A DNA stretch of 64,000 bases from Monocercomonoides exilis (GCA_001643675.2 LSRY02000012.1:1783501-1847500); one strand, 5' to 3'. Positions 33,118 through 47,014 are shown, numbered from the stretch's first letter. Notes: generated by a model not told the origin, from the sequence alone. Program-made: numbers and translations.

Positions 33118-36100
33118 CTAATCAGATTCCTTTCTTTTCATCGCAGTTGGGCTCACACTTTTCCTGCAGTTGCCAAATGAGCGGTGCTTTGCAGGAAGAG
33201 ACGGAACCATCTGGAAGATCTGCGAAGGAAGCATCAATTTGACAGAGATTTGCGAAGATGACTTGTGTTTATGAGAAGAGTAGAAGCTTGTCAGCGGAAA
33301 AGAGGAGAAAGAGGACGAATGTGAATGAAGACGATGGGAATGCCTTTTGGAGCGGGTGTGTCTTTTGGGCGAAGACAAGTCTGATGAAAGCGAAGAGTCA
33401 TCAGGACAGCCATTCAACTGAAGTGCAGCTGCATATTTCTGGTCAGAAGAGCTGTTGAAAGAGGGCAGAGGGAGAGAGGGAGGGGCAGGCGAAAGAGAAT
33501 GCGAAGGGGATTTCTTCATCTGAAGGGCATTGGCAGCAAATTGCGGGGCGGTGGGGTGAGGGCCAGGATGAGGTACAAGAGAGGGGGAGGCAGATTTCGA
33601 GTGATGTTCAGCCGGAAGAGCACTTTGTGGAGAGAGCTGGGGGCATCCAGAAGAAGAAATGGAAGAAGAAGAATTAGAATGGAGAGAAAGAAGGCTGCTT
33701 TTGATGTCTGCTGGCAGAAGGGATGACGTGTGCTGGTCTCGAAATGAGGAATATTCAGTCAGATCAGATTTCAGCGAGTTCAGAAGAAGAAGCTGTTTGT
33801 CTTCCGAATGCGCAGAGAGAGAGCGGTTGGCAGTCAGAAATGACTGAGCAGAGGGAGGAAGTGAGTCAAATGAGGGAACAGCGAAGGAAGAGAGGGCAGA
33901 GTCAAAACGAGACAAAAACGACTCTTTTGGCAAGATGAGGCACAATTGCTGCTTCCATCGAAGAAGATACAACAAATTGTGTGTTCTTTGGATAAGCATG
34001 CTCCTTCTGTCTGCATCAGGCAACACAAAAGGAGAAGAAGAGGATTCGCCAATTGAATGTTTTGATGATGATGATGATGATGTTGTTGTTGTTGTTGTTG
34101 TTGTAGTAGTAGTAGTAGTTGTTGTTGTTGAAGTTTGCTGCTTTTCAGCTGTTTCGAGTGTTTCTCCAGCTGATCGTGCCATCTCGTCCAAAGAGTCCAA
34201 ACATTGACTGATCATCGAAAGAGAGGCAAAACTGCTTTTCACTTTGGAAAGAGCAAGAAGACGGCGTGTTGAGTGCTGTGAAGACAAAGACGATGTCGAT
34301 GAAGATGAAGAGAGAGAAGGAGAGGCTGATGAATTAGACGATGATGAAGCAGATGAAGTTGAAGCAGCAGATCCAATAGAATGAGATGTGGTTGGTGTTG
34401 TTGGTGCGCTTGAGGAAGGAACAGAGCTAAGTGACGAAGCAGAACCAACAGAAGACAAAGAAGAGGAGGAAGAGGAGGAGGAAGAGGAGGAAGAAGAAGA
34501 AGAATACAAAGACAGATATGAAGACAGCTCTTCTGACAGTCTGTTAACAGAATGCAGCTGCTGAAGGCAGGGCGAGTAAGAGATGAAGAGTGAAGTCAGA
34601 TCTGATGCTGTGAGGAGAAGAGGAAGGAAAGAAGAAGGAGATGGCTGCTCTGCTGTTGCAGATGCTGTTTGTGTTGAGTGCTCCAAAGAAGAATTCAAGT
34701 GCTCATTCAACTTGGCTGACAGAACAGGCCGAATTGACCAGCTGAACGGATCAAAGAAGAAATATGAATGGGAACGGAGAAGATTCCGAAGAGAAGGAGA
34801 AAGCTCTTCTTCTTCATCCAACACATCTTCCTCATTTTGTTCGTCTGTTTTGCTTTCGTCTTCTTTTTCTGTCGAAACATTAGCATTTTCTTTGCTCTTT
34901 GCAAGTTGTTTTGTTGTTTGTTTTTGCTGCTTTTTGGATGAGGCATTTGAAGCATCTGTTGAATCGCTTTGTTTAACCTCAGAAGAAGAAAGAGAAAGAG
35001 ATTGATTTTCAGAAGCAGAAAGAGCAGAAGATGTCTCATCGAGTGAGACAAAGCGATGCAATGAGGAGTCGATTGATGCCGATGGAATGACAAACAAGCC
35101 AAGTGGCCAGTTCTGACAGGAAGAAGAGTGCGATGTCAGCGAAGAAAGAGAAGAGGAAGACTCAACAGACACCATCTGCCCTTCTGTCTGAGTGGGAGCG
35201 CCTTCATTCGAGTTATCTGAAGATGCATTTTCTGAACTGCCAAAAAGCTCTTCGCAGACAAACTGAGCCATCGCTGCTTCGTCGATGTGGATGAAGGCAT
35301 CAGCCAATTTGGTTGTGACGCTGTCTGCCTCTCTTTTCATCTCGTTCAGCTCTTTCTCTCTCTTCTTGTCCCTCCTCTTCTTCATCAGCTTCTCTTTCTC
35401 CTCTTTCGCCTTCGTCCTTTTCACCTGCCTTCGCGTCAGCTCGCCTTTCATTTCTTTGTCGTTCAAGTTCTGCTTCTTCTCTTCTTCTCTTCTCGTTCTC
35501 ACTTCCGAAATCAGCTTCGCTTCTGCCTCTTTCAGCGCCTTCAGCTTCGCCAGCTGCATTTTCATGTGTTTAATCCACTCTCTCTGTTGAAATGCCCCAT
35601 TCACCACAAATTGTGGCAGCGCTGCCTTTTCATCTGCCTCAAAATGGCTGCTTTCTTCGCTGCTTGTCGCATTGGCATTGGAATCTACACTTGATGTCTC
35701 TGAATCCTTCTTCCTCTTCTTCTTCTCGTTTTCACTTGAGATTTCTTTCTCTTTCTCTTTCTCCTTTTCCTTTTCCTTGTTCTTCCCCTTCCTCTTTTCT
35801 TCTTTTCCACTTTTTTCTTTCGCATCCTTCTGATTTTGCTGATTTTTGCTTGTTTTTGTTGGCGTCTTTTCTTCTTCTTTGCTTTTTTCTTTTGTTGAAA
35901 TGCTTTCTTCTTCTGTACGATGCCCATCGCTGTCAAAGAAGAATGACAAAGAATTAATCAGATTTGGTGTCAGAAGCATCAAAAGCTCCATTTCTTTCTC
36001 TTTCCTCTCCACAGCACCCTTCTCTTCCACTCTGTTGCTGCTCCACCCAACACATTCACTCGGCTGGCCAATCGAATCTTCAAAGGAAGACGCTTTGCTT

Positions 36101-36373
36101 TCTCTGTCATCTTCGCTTGTTGAGCTGCTTCTGCTCTTTTCTTTCTCTTTCTCTTGATTGCTTTCTTCTTCTTTTGCTGTTGCTTTTCCCTTTCCTTTTT
36201 TCCCGCCTTTTCCATTTTTTGTTGTTGTTTCTGTTTTGTCTGCATTTTTATTCTTCGCATTGGAACTCTCGTTTTCTTTCGTTTTAGCTTTCTCTTTCAT
36301 ATCAGTTGAATTGATGTCACTCAAATTTTGATCCAAAAGCCTAAAAGAAGAAGAAGAAGAAGAAGAAGAAGAA

Positions 36374-36412
<39 letters not shown>

Positions 36413-38406
36413 GTTGTTGTTGTTGTTGAATTATGATGTGCATTCAGAGATGAGAAAAAGAGAGAAAGCGGAAGAAAAATCCACCCGCGTGAAAGAAGAG
36501 AAAACAGCGCCAGCAAAACAAGACATGTTGGTTCATTTAAACAAGGCTCAGAAAAAGATGAATGCAAAAAAGACAGAAAAGACAATGAGGAAGAAGTGAA
36601 ATGGGAAGCAGAAGAAGAAGAAGAGATTGATGAATTGGGTGAATACAAATAGAAGAGCGAAAGAAGCGTGGAAGAAGAAAGAGTTGAGCCAATCTGACAA
36701 AAAGGCGAAGGCAGCTGATCATCACTTTGTGGCAGGAGAGAAGAAGAAGAAGAAGAAGAAGAAGAAATGGAAGAAGAAGAATTTGAAGAAGTTGATTGAA
36801 CACCCGGTGATGGTGCAGAAGCAGCAGACAGAAGAGGAGTTGAGTTAAACGCATAGAAATACAGTTTGACGATGCAGCTGAAAGACGAAGTTCCGCTTAT
36901 CACATCAGAAAGAGGAGAGAGGTTCAGAAGATTCGATGTGAAAGATGAATGAGATGGCAGCAGCTGATATGAAGAGCTGTGTGTTGCATGCTGATTCGAT
37001 AGATCATTCACAGAAGAAGAAGAAGAAGAAGATAAAGAAGATAAAGAAGAAGAAGTGTATTTTGAAGGATAAGATGGATCTGGAAGAGAAGGCTGAATTG
37101 AATGCAATGGAGAAGAGATGAACAAGTGGCAGAGGGAAGACAAGACTGCTATGGGCGAATAAGCTGTCTGCAGGCAGGGTGCGTGCAGATGTGCGAGTGT
37201 CTGCTTCAGAAGGTGCAATGAGAAGGCGAGTGGGCTGCACCATTTGGGTGTGACGTGGAACTGAAGTGGAAGCAAAAAGAGGGAATTGGCTCTTCCTTCC
37301 AAAGGCGGCTGTCTGCTGTCTGAAGCGAGATCGCTGTTGTGCCTCGCTTCGAAGTCTAAGAACAGCCGAGAAATCGGGTAGAATGCCAACGGACGTGGCA
37401 AAACCAAGCACAGACGCAAAAAAGGCGAAAGAGGGATGATTTTATCTGTCGCCAATCCTTCGCAGTCAAAACACCATTCAGAAAAGGAAATATGAGAAAT
37501 TGGCTGAACACTTGATTTTTCGACTGCTGATTCGAAAGAGGGACTAAAAGTCTCATTTTTGATGGCGGGCTTTTGAAGTTCTTCAATTAGAAGATTGCTT
37601 TTGCTTTTGCTTCTGCTTTTGCTGCTGTCTTCTTCGAAGGCTTCTTCATCGGAATATCCACTCGCACCGTGCGCATTCTCCTGATATTTTGTACCTTTTT
37701 CGTCAACGCCATCTTTTGATTTAGCCTTCTGTTTGTGATTTTCTTTCGGTTTTTCTTTGTCGTTTCGATTGTCTCTGTTTTGAAATGATGGCCTTTTCTC
37801 TTCTTCCTTTTGCTTTCCTTTGCTTTTCCCTTTTGTATGTATTTTTTCAATGTCAATTGCATTCTCTTCCTCTCTTCCTCTGATGTGCTCTTTTTCAATT
37901 ATCCTTTCTTTAATAGGTGGTTGTGGCAAAAGCGGCGTTGGAAAAGGAAGTGATATTTGTTGACGTATTGGAGATGATGTGATTGGCAAATCAGGATAAA
38001 TGCCATCTGGCTTTTTATCGGCAATTGGAATTAATGGACCAAAATGCGCAGCAGATATTGGCAAAAGAGGAGATGTCGGAACAGTTCCAGGTTTCAAAGC
38101 AAGAAGTGCACCCCCATTTGTTAAGGACGGAGTAATATGTCTGGTTGGTGTTGATTCTAAAGGGAAAGGTTGTTGAAGAAGAGGAGAAAGCGCAGACATC
38201 GAAGAAAATGGATTTTTAATTGGTGTTGTCTGCGTAGAATTTTTTATAAATCTCGAAGATGTTCCAGATGAAGTTCCAATTTTTATATTTTGCATAGCTG
38301 AAAAAAGAAAAAAGTATAAATTAGAAATGTTCAAAATTCCATTTTGCACACACAAAAGAAATAACATACAAGAATTTAATTTCTTAGGAACCGATGAAGG
38401 ATGCAT
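33118..38406 (-). CDS. Giant Ser-rich low-complexity protein of unknown function
   Basis: About 1738 residues. Model 38406..38370 joined to 38297..33118; the 72-nt intron has GT..TTTTCAG ends and could also be read through because it keeps frame. A longer N-terminus from 38448 is possible. Composition is extreme: long poly-Ser, a mixed Thr run of about 17 (34081-34133), Lys/Glu-rich blocks (about 35130-36290) with repeated KEKEKE, and Ser/Leu-rich stretches. More ordered islands have hydrophobic periodicity, for example FSEWCFDCEGL near 37450, WIKHMKMQLAKLKALKEAEA near 35520 and YLLRWKQQLCLILPKESFLS near 33930. The last 80 residues are basic. I recognise no domain. The ordered islands may be parts of one fold split by low-complexity insertions, as in the kinase at the left edge. 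Confidence 0.8.
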
Positions 38407-38919
38407 TTTCGAAATTTTTTGTTTCTTTCGAAGCATATATAAAAACAATAAAATACACCATTAAAATAATACAATAAAAAATAATAAATGCATTAATGCG
38501 CATTGGAGAAAATTAATGTATGTAATTATAAAATTTAAATTATCCAATACAAACAGAAGAAGTATCAGCAGTATCAATTATCCCTTGATGTTTTCCAAAT
38601 GAACTCATTTCCACAAAATGACAAGCTATACTGTATTGTATTTAGGACAATTTGCTTTGAAAGAAATTATCGCTCTATATTCGTCGAAAAACGAGGAAAT
38701 AATTTGATCTATCCCTTTTAATTATATATTTATTCCAACCAAGTAATAAAAAACGAGAATGAAAATACTCAACGCATTCAATTTTAATTAATCATAATAC
38801 TGAAACAAAGAATATATATGAATATGACTTGAATTAATGATATGAAAGAGTGACAGCAGAAACATTTTAACAAATTGCCAAAGATAGGTCAAAAAAGAAT
38901 TTATTGTGAGTGAAAATAT
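38407..38919. other. Spacer between the Ser-rich gene and GOLT1
   Basis: 513 bp, AT-rich, holding the Ser-rich gene promoter and the GOLT1 3' end; no gene seen. Confidence 0.5.
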
Positions 38920-39576
38920 CTACAAAATAGGTCCCTCTCTTCCAGATTCCGCAAGCTGAACAATTAAATAATATTTAAACAGAAATTTTTAATTGGTGAA
39001 AATAAAAAAAACAAACTCGAGCAATCCATGGAATAGACAAGAGCATTCTTCCACCTGGTAGTACACCTGTTAAAAACGAAACGACTTTAGGTAGATAATT
39101 TTTAAACAACGGAAATGCTCCACCAGATTGGAAAATTACGCCAAGAAATGGATATCTTAGAAAAACAAGAATAAGTCCAATAACAAATGATATTGTTCCG
39201 ACTATTTTATTTTCACTTTTACCAATAAAAAGTTGTATTGCATCTTTTGGTCCTTGATAGACAATTAGTCCAATTAGAAACATGATCTAAGCGGAGAAAT
39301 ATTTAGTTATCAAATAAATGTGCACAGATTGTATAAAACAAATATAAATATAAATATTTTTATGTTAACTATTTTTAATTTGCAAACGTCTCCGATAGCA
39401 ATAAATCCAGAATCAAATAACGTTAGAATACCAAGAATGAAAAAAAAGACTCCTTTAATGCAAAAGAACAAAGCAAATTACTCTCTTTAAAAGTGGTATA
39501 AATAGAAGTGTTCTAAACCAAATCCTATAAATCCAGCTCCTATGATAATTCTGTCTCGACTTTTTTCTTCCGACAT
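38920..39576 (-). CDS. GOLT1: GOT1/GOLT1-type Golgi transport membrane protein
   Basis: Four-exon model in frame: 39576..39519, 39452..39388, 39286..39017, 38955..38920; 142 residues (human GOLT1B 138). The four-helix layout is that of Got1: GVFFFILGILTLFDSGFIAI, then MFLIGLIVYQG (no strong counterpart), then IVGTISFVIGLILVFLRYPF and GVIFQSGGAFPLFKNYLP, ending SIPWIARLAESGREGPIL. Got1 assists ER-to-Golgi vesicle traffic together with Sft2-like proteins. The protein ends at TAG where the family ends, and the following bases have no TGA for dozens of codons, which shows that TAG is a true stop in this genome. Confidence 0.88.
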
Positions 39577-42030
39577 TTAGCAATATCTTTAAACCTTTAT
39601 ATAATTTTCAAAACACTCAATCAAAAATGTTGCATCCAAAATGAATCTGTAATCAATTCGTTGAATCATAAATTTTGTGGTTTTAAAAAATTTACTGGAA
39701 GACATAGGCTTTATGAAAGGATTGACGAACAACAACTCTCCTTGAAACCATTCAGAAAAATAAAAAGTTTGATAATTCAAATTGAAATGTTTCAATAGAA
39801 TACAACATATTACCTTGAAATCCTTAAATTTATTGGTATATTTATTTTTAATAACTTTAAAATTTAATCAGTTTCATTGAAAGTTAAAAATAACTTAAAG
39901 ATTCTGAAAAGAAGAAAACAAAAGTAATTATCAAAAATTTCATAAAAGGATCACATTTTGGAACTTGTTCAGACAAAATCTGCTCTATGGTTTGTGTTTT
40001 GAAGAGATTTTACTGTATGATACTAATAGCGCTTTATTTCTTTTCTTGGAGGTATTTTTGGATCAGTAACTGGATTCTATGGCTCTTTGCAAATAGTTAC
40101 GTTGGGTTTCATTACCTCGACCATTGATAATTGAAGAAAGAAAGAAAGAAAAATAAAAAGAAAAAAAAATGAATATATGTGTTTCCTCTGAGGAAATCGC
40201 ATGAAAAAATGTTTTCTAAATTTGAGCCTTTCAAATTCTTTTTATTTAAAAATCCAATCATTCTGATTTATATTTCATCAATTGAACAAAGGAAAAAGAC
40301 AAATATAATTATAAACAGAAAACAAACAATTGCTTCAAGCGTTAAGCTCTCTTGAGCTGAAAAGCAGAGGATTTCAAACTTTTGACAATCCAGAACAAAT
40401 TGACGTGACTAACTCTCCAAAGTTCTATGCGGAATAATGCAATATGTTACGGATGGAAAAGACAATTATAAATTCCTCATTGAAATTATTCCATTTTGAA
40501 AGCAAAAGATCTTTTTTTTCATGCTACCTTGAAAAAGGAAATTATGAAGTTTGCGTTTTCAGGGGAAAAGCAAATGAAAACAAGTTTGAAGGAAGCAACA
40601 AAAGCATTGTTAGTATAGTGTGAAGAGAAAAGGAAAGTATTTTGATCCAATGAGATTTTATTTGAAGGAAAGTCAGTTTTCATGCATTAAAGATTTTTTA
40701 TTTTCTGAAGATTTTGTTTCATTTTTTCGGGCGATTGAACTTGGTAGATTGCCTTGTTAAATCAAGCTAAATCTTATGTCTTGCGTAGTTCATTTCTTTA
40801 TATCCATTTTTCTTCAAAGCCGTATTACTGGCAAATGGGAAGTTACTTGAAGAAATTTGAAACAAATTCGTTGAAGACGAAGTTCTAAGGAGAATTCATA
40901 AACTCGAAGAGTGAATAAATGAAGAAGAGAATTGTAAGATGGAAAGAGAAATGAGGAATGCGATATACAATGAATAGTGCAGAACAAAGAATGGATAAAG
41001 GATTAATAAAGATAGAAGAACGAGGAAGAAGATGACGTATGAAGAGAAATTCGAAGAAATGAAGCTACATAGAAGATTTAAATACGATTACGAGAAACGA
41101 AACATGCAAAAGTTTTTTTGAATGTATTGATAAGGATGACATATTTTCAACGGATTCTGTTATGAAAGGCATTCAAGACAATAAACATGTCAGGGAAAGC
41201 CACTTTTTTGTACAATTTATTCTTTGTTTTCGATCAGTTCACTTTCGTGGATGAACTTCAACAGCACGCTTCAAAAAAATGTTATCATCTCGTTGGAAAT
41301 CAAGAGTTGAATATTGTTATGAAAATAATATTTTAGCAATTGAACATGAAATTATAACACTTCAAAGTTGATATAAATGAATTATCAATAATTAAGTGAG
41401 ACTATTGTGACAATTATTTAACAAACAAGAATATTGAGCAAAAGTTGAAATAATGTTTTGCGCGTTCAATCAATTGATAAATCATCATTAAGAAGAAGAA
41501 GATGAAAACAGAAAATATCAAAAAAATTCTATTGAAAGCTTTTTGTTTCACGTTCTTCCATGAAGATTGTTTGTACGTCTTCTTGTTGTTGCACTTATCT
41601 TTTTCAATTTCTATTTTCATTTGAAGAAGTTTCATGTTGAACTTCCTCCAAAATATATCCACGTGAAATATCTTTCGGGGGGTTTTCAGAAAGTTTTCAG
41701 TTCATTGGGTATTCTTTTTTCTTTTTCACAAATACAATTATCAAAACGTAAATTTCAGATATGAATAAGTTTTTCAACAAAAAACAGAATAATAAAATGT
41801 GACGTTTTCAACATCAATAAATAATACTTAAACTTTTAAAGAATTCTTTTCATCAGATATCTTTTGTAAAGTTCAATGCTTGTTATTGTCACGAAATTTA
41901 TTTTTCTTACTCTGTTACCCTATTCCAAATTAACGTAAAAAAATAATAATTATTTAATAAAAACTGATATTTTAGCAAAGAAAGAATTCTGGATACAAAA
42001 GGATCATCAAACATCAATATAGTAATTTGA
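39577..42030. other. 2.4-kb spacer with possible coding relics
   Basis: No intact gene. Short translated stretches such as GGIFGSVTGFYGSLQIVTLG (plus strand near 40050) and CYLEKGNYEVCVFRGKANEN (near 40525) look like coding remnants but are broken by stops. The stretch next to 42030 should contain the 3' end of the Helitron; I could not define a CTRR end with hairpin. Confidence 0.4.
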
Positions 42031-45000
42031 CTAAAACAGTAATTCAGGATAGACAACATTGAGAACGCGGTCGTGCTGGTATTCCTTTTTGTTTGGGACA
42101 GCGATGAATAAATTATTGCTGCAACGGCATCTGCTCATTGCAACATATAGTTGACCATGAGTGAAAACTGGGTTTGGAAGATATAACCCAACGTGATGAA
42201 AAGATTGCCCTTGCGCTTTGTTAATGGTCATTGCAAAAGAAACTCTAACAGGAAATTGAATTCTCTTTAGGGAAAACGGAAGAGTGTTATCTCTTGAAAT
42301 CATTAAAATTGGAGATAATATTATTTTTCTTCGTTTTGTGTAATCCGAAGACATTAATGATAATTCAATATAATTTTCACCTAACATTTCCACAATTAGT
42401 CTTATACCGTTGCACAAACCATTCGACATGTCCAGATTGCGCATCAAGATGACTATTGCCCCTTCCTTTAATTTCAGTTCATGTGGAGGAAGTCCAGAAG
42501 GAGTTAAATGGTTGATGAACTCAGTTGTAAAAGAAACTCTATCATGAATTGGATTATTAAATTCTGCTGAGTCAATGCTTGTGTAAGTTTTTGATTTAGA
42601 ATGAATCAAATTCAAAATTTCATCATTGATTTTGAAAGTATCTTCATTTTTCGTGCATAAAATACATCTTTCTAACAAATTATCGTGATTGCTAGAATTT
42701 AAGTTATCTTCACCAAATACCAAATGAATTAAATCGTCTTTATCAACTCTCCATTTGTGTATATTAACTTTCGAGTTGTGATCAGTTTCAGGAAAAGAAC
42801 CTTCTCCTATTTTTTTCAGGTATTCTGCAAATTCAACATTATCGCGCGCGCGCATATTAACTGCGAGTGAATGCGTAACAAATGACGGCCAAAGTTCGCT
42901 GCATTTGATGCATTGAGTAATCATTTCATTCTTGCTTCCTCCTTTGATAACGGGAGGAAGTTGGCGAAAATCTCCTCCCAGAATCATCATTACCCCACCA
43001 AACGGCAACGAATTTTCGTTCAAAATTTTCAATAAATTGTTGATTGCAGTTAATGCACATTTCGGTGCCATTGACGCCTCATCCCAAATGATGCATTTAA
43101 CTTTCCTTAATGACTGGGCTTCCTCAGAATGAATGTCCATGAGAGATATTTCATTGTGCTCATCAATGGGAACAGGAAGATGAAAAAAAGAGTGCACTGT
43201 TTTCCCTTTTGGCAACAAAGTTGCTGCGATCCCAGTCCATGCAACACATTGGCAAATGATATTTTTGCTACATAGATAGTGATATAATGTGACATATAAA
43301 AACGTTTTCCCACTTCCCCCAGGACCATCCAAAAAGCGACAATTTCGACCCATGAAAGGAGGGCGTTGACAAATATGCTCGACAATATCCTCAAAAATCT
43401 CTTTTTGTTTATCATTGAGTAGTTTCATATTTTGCTCAGCGATAAGATAATGTTCATCATTCGTCATTTTACATGCCTCAACATCGAAAATTCGTTCTGA
43501 AGGAGGTGGCAAATATTTTTTAAGTTGTTTATTTTCATTTTCAAAAATGTCCGCAATTTCATAATAAGCTTTGTTTACAGCAGCTTCTTCTTCTATATCA
43601 TCGCTCAAATAATCCTCTGCAATATTCAACTTGTATTTATTCCATAAATGGACTGGATCAGATACATTATTGAAAAGCAAGATATGAGAAAAAACTATTC
43701 TCAGTTGTTTCCCATTTGCATTTTTTGAAATTTCTTCCAAACATTGATCCCAGTTGAAACAATCAGTAAATAGTCCACGCGCAAGAGCAACCTCTTTGAA
43801 TGATTTATATTTTTCTTTATTGAAATATAACAAATCTTCAAACGAAGTGGGGCCTTTCACGTTAAGCAAAAGAATTCGAAGAAAATATCTTTCTTCATCT
43901 CTTTGGCTAACAGTGTACAAACGCGTAATGACGTTGACATTGCGGGATCGAAAAATCCAAGAATGCGAACGAAGATCAAATCGAAAATGAAGACCAATTT
44001 CTGGGTAGGTGAAATTCCTTGAATCTTGATTGTTTTCGACAACTGTTGATCCGAACATTTCCAAGCTTTTTTTATTCAGTTTGAAAAAAGCCGTTAATGT
44101 TGTTTCGCAATCTTTTGATGAGCACGAGGTATTATGTAATGTATTCGTTTCACTTAAAAGTCTAACTTTTTCTGGTAAATGCACAGCCAATCTGACAACA
44201 GTGTGAGACATTTTATGGAGAGGATATTCAACAAGTCTCCAATATGCTTCTGATGATCCAACGAACCTCAGGTTTATGTATTCCCTTATTTCATCTTTAA
44301 CTTGATAATCACAAATACTTCGTTTATTTGAAGGTTGTTCCGAATTTATTTGCCTAGTAATTGCTTCATTTAATGTTGATATATTTGTTCTCGTATCAAA
44401 ATCCACAGATTTTTCACATAAAATACACTCTGAACTTTTTTCAGCATTATCCGAAGAAATCAATGCTGTTGAAGCTTCAGATCCTTTGTGCGAATTGAAA
44501 ATATTTGGGCAACTTATTGACGTTTGCGACTTTTCACTTAAGTTTTGGCATTTGTCAAGTTTTGTGATTTTTTCCTTTAAATATTCAGGCTTTTTGTAAA
44601 TGTATTTGAACAGATAGTTCACAGCTCTCACTGAAGAACATATTTCTACGTTTATATGGGCATTAAATTTTTTCAATAAATAGGGATTATACGGAACAAT
44701 CCACTTGTTATTTATTGGTTTCTTGTGTATTTCACACGAAGTCAAATCTGTTCTTTTGTAGACAAACTTTCCATCTTTTCCTTTAAAAGTGCGATCACAA
44801 AATTGCTTTGGATATCCTTTTGAACAATTGCCATCAACCATGCAATGAGCAGATGGATGACTAGTGCCGCATGGTCCATGCACCATATGCAACATAACCA
44901 ATGATCGAATACCGTCATCATCTTCTCCTTTGCATATTGAAGGAATTTCTGCACAAACAAGTTGATCCACAACTTCTGCTGAACGAGGTTTGAAGCGATC

Positions 45001-47014
45001 TTTAAGAGTCAAAAGCATATGGCAATGTGGAAGTCCTTTTTTCTGAAATTCAACTTTGTAAACATATGCCTCAAGCTCACCAAATGGAACACCTCGTTTC
45101 AAATCTTTCATAAGCTCGTCCAACTTTTGTTTAAATACTCTAGAAATAAGATCTGGTCTGTCTGAAGCTCTTAAATGTGAATAATGAAGATTTTCTTGAA
45201 TTTCCTTCCACATTGGATTGCATGTGAAGGTCAAGAAAATGTCTGGCTTCCCAAACCTTGAAACAATACTCATTGCGTCCATATAACATTGTTGAAGCCA
45301 TCTTTGACTTCCAACAAAGGAGGAAGGCAATATTATTCTTGGTGAATAACAACTTGGACAGCAAATTGAAGAGGATTCAGTTGGAAATAAAGTTGAGGAT
45401 GATGATGAATTGTTCGAATCGAAGTCATTATCGTTGAGCGCATCAAAGGTCCTGTTGCAGCGGTATCCAAATAACTCCTGTTGATGACTCCGAAAGTAAA
45501 AAAGTCTTATTTCTTCAATTCGACAAAAAGAATCAACGATATATTGTTGAAATAATTTCCCAGCAAGATGCATAGGTGACCATGTTTCACGAAATGCAAT
45601 CATGTTGAGTGCATGAGCTCTTACATCAGAGCGAAATGGAATATTTTGTCTCAAAGGATTTTGGTGATAAGTAATTTCTTTCTCATTTGTTTCAAGATCA
45701 GAATCTTCGCTTGGCAATTCAATTTCTTTTCCGTTGACCTCATTTTCCTCCTTTGGGAATAAAATGATTCGATTAGTTTGATCCCTTTTTCTTTTATGAA
45801 TTTCTCCATTTGGAAAAAATAATGGATATAATAGAGGATCACAAAGTGGATTATCCATCGAAATAGAATACAGATGATCATCTTTTGCCTGAATAGACAA
45901 ATTCTGTGTAGGCAATTTTCCTTCTTTATTTGCAAATACTGCAGCAACTTTATTGGATTTGACTGCTGCATGATCACTTCCTAATTTGAAGCCATCAACA
46001 TCAAAAGCAAGAAACACTTTTTTGGGGTTATCTCCGTTTTTCATTGCGTTTATTAATTCTGATTCGTAAACTTCCTTCATCATTTTGTAACTTGTCGCGA
46101 ATGGATTAAATTGATGGAACCATGAAGATAGCTGATTTAGTACTTCGATGGAAATATCTTCATTTTGCTTTTCATTTTTAATAATTTGAACTGCCTTTGA
46201 ACTTTCATAAACATAGACTTGACCAAAGCGAGGATTTCTGTCTTCAAGAGGTATCATCGGAGCAATGTTCCTTTTGATCTTTCCTCTGATCACATAGTCA
46301 AAACCGTTTTCAAATAATGACGAAGGAGAAAAGGATCCGCAAGCGAATGCACAGTTGATCTGCCTTATGTTTTTGAAAAAATTTGAACTTTCTGCATGAG
46401 TGTGTTGAAATAGTTGAAATAAGAAATCTGGATACGAACTTCTTTCAAAAGTTTCTTCAAGATTTCCGTTGCAACAATCATTGAACATATTTTTCCCATA
46501 TCTTTTCCTTGGAACCTCCGAGTGGAAATGCAACGCTCCACATTTTGGACATTTGAAATTCATTTGCCCCAGATAAAATGTTTGAACATTTTTTAAGCTA
46601 TCTTTCTTGAGTTTTTTATCTTTTTGCTTAATTCTGATTTGCGTCAACAAGTCACATTCACAATATGAATCATCATCGAGTAATCTTTTTTTGCGAAGTT
46701 TTGAAGAAGGCGTATGTCCTTCTGACACTGAAGGAGTCAGGCTGTTGCTCATTGATGATTTTGAGTATCTTTTTTTCTTTTTGGCATCTTCGATCTCTTT
46801 TTCTGTATTTGTGTTAGAATTATCATCGTAATCGCTATATTCAAAAGAATCATCTTTAATAATCTGACTGAAATTGAAGTCTATTGTCATTCTCAAATAA
46901 GAATATCATTGGAACAGACAGTCGAAATGTTTTTCTCGATTTCGTTGGAGGTCTTCCTCGTGTTTTTTTCCTCGGTCTTCCTCTCTGTTTGACTTTGCAT
47001 GAATTGATTTCCAT
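42031..47014 (-). mobile_element. Helitron RepHel transposase gene, apparently intact, with AT-hook N-terminus
   Basis: Rolling-circle transposon. Model 47014..46920 joined to 46867..42031 (52-nt intron, GT..TTTCAG, phase matched), 1643 residues, no internal stop. The N-terminus carries two AT-hook-like motifs (RGRPRKKTRGRPPTK). A Cys/His cluster (CPKCGALHF) follows. The Helitron-like N domain begins RAHALNMIAF, and the HUH nuclease motif is GLPHCHMLL (about 45010-45035) with the paired tyrosines in YLFKYIYKK (about 44600). The Pif1-type SF1B helicase has Walker A GPGGSGKTFLY (about 43300-43330), Walker B IIWDEASM, GGDFRQLPPV and the C-terminal NKAQGQSF, GQLYVAMSRC. HUH endonuclease nicks and joins DNA while the helicase unwinds it. 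Terminal TC/CTRR boundaries were not found, so only the coding part is given. Confidence 0.93.

Noticed and set aside
41970-41980. CTAA on the minus strand as the Helitron 3' end
   Set aside because: No preceding GC hairpin and the following base is A, not T; not convincing.
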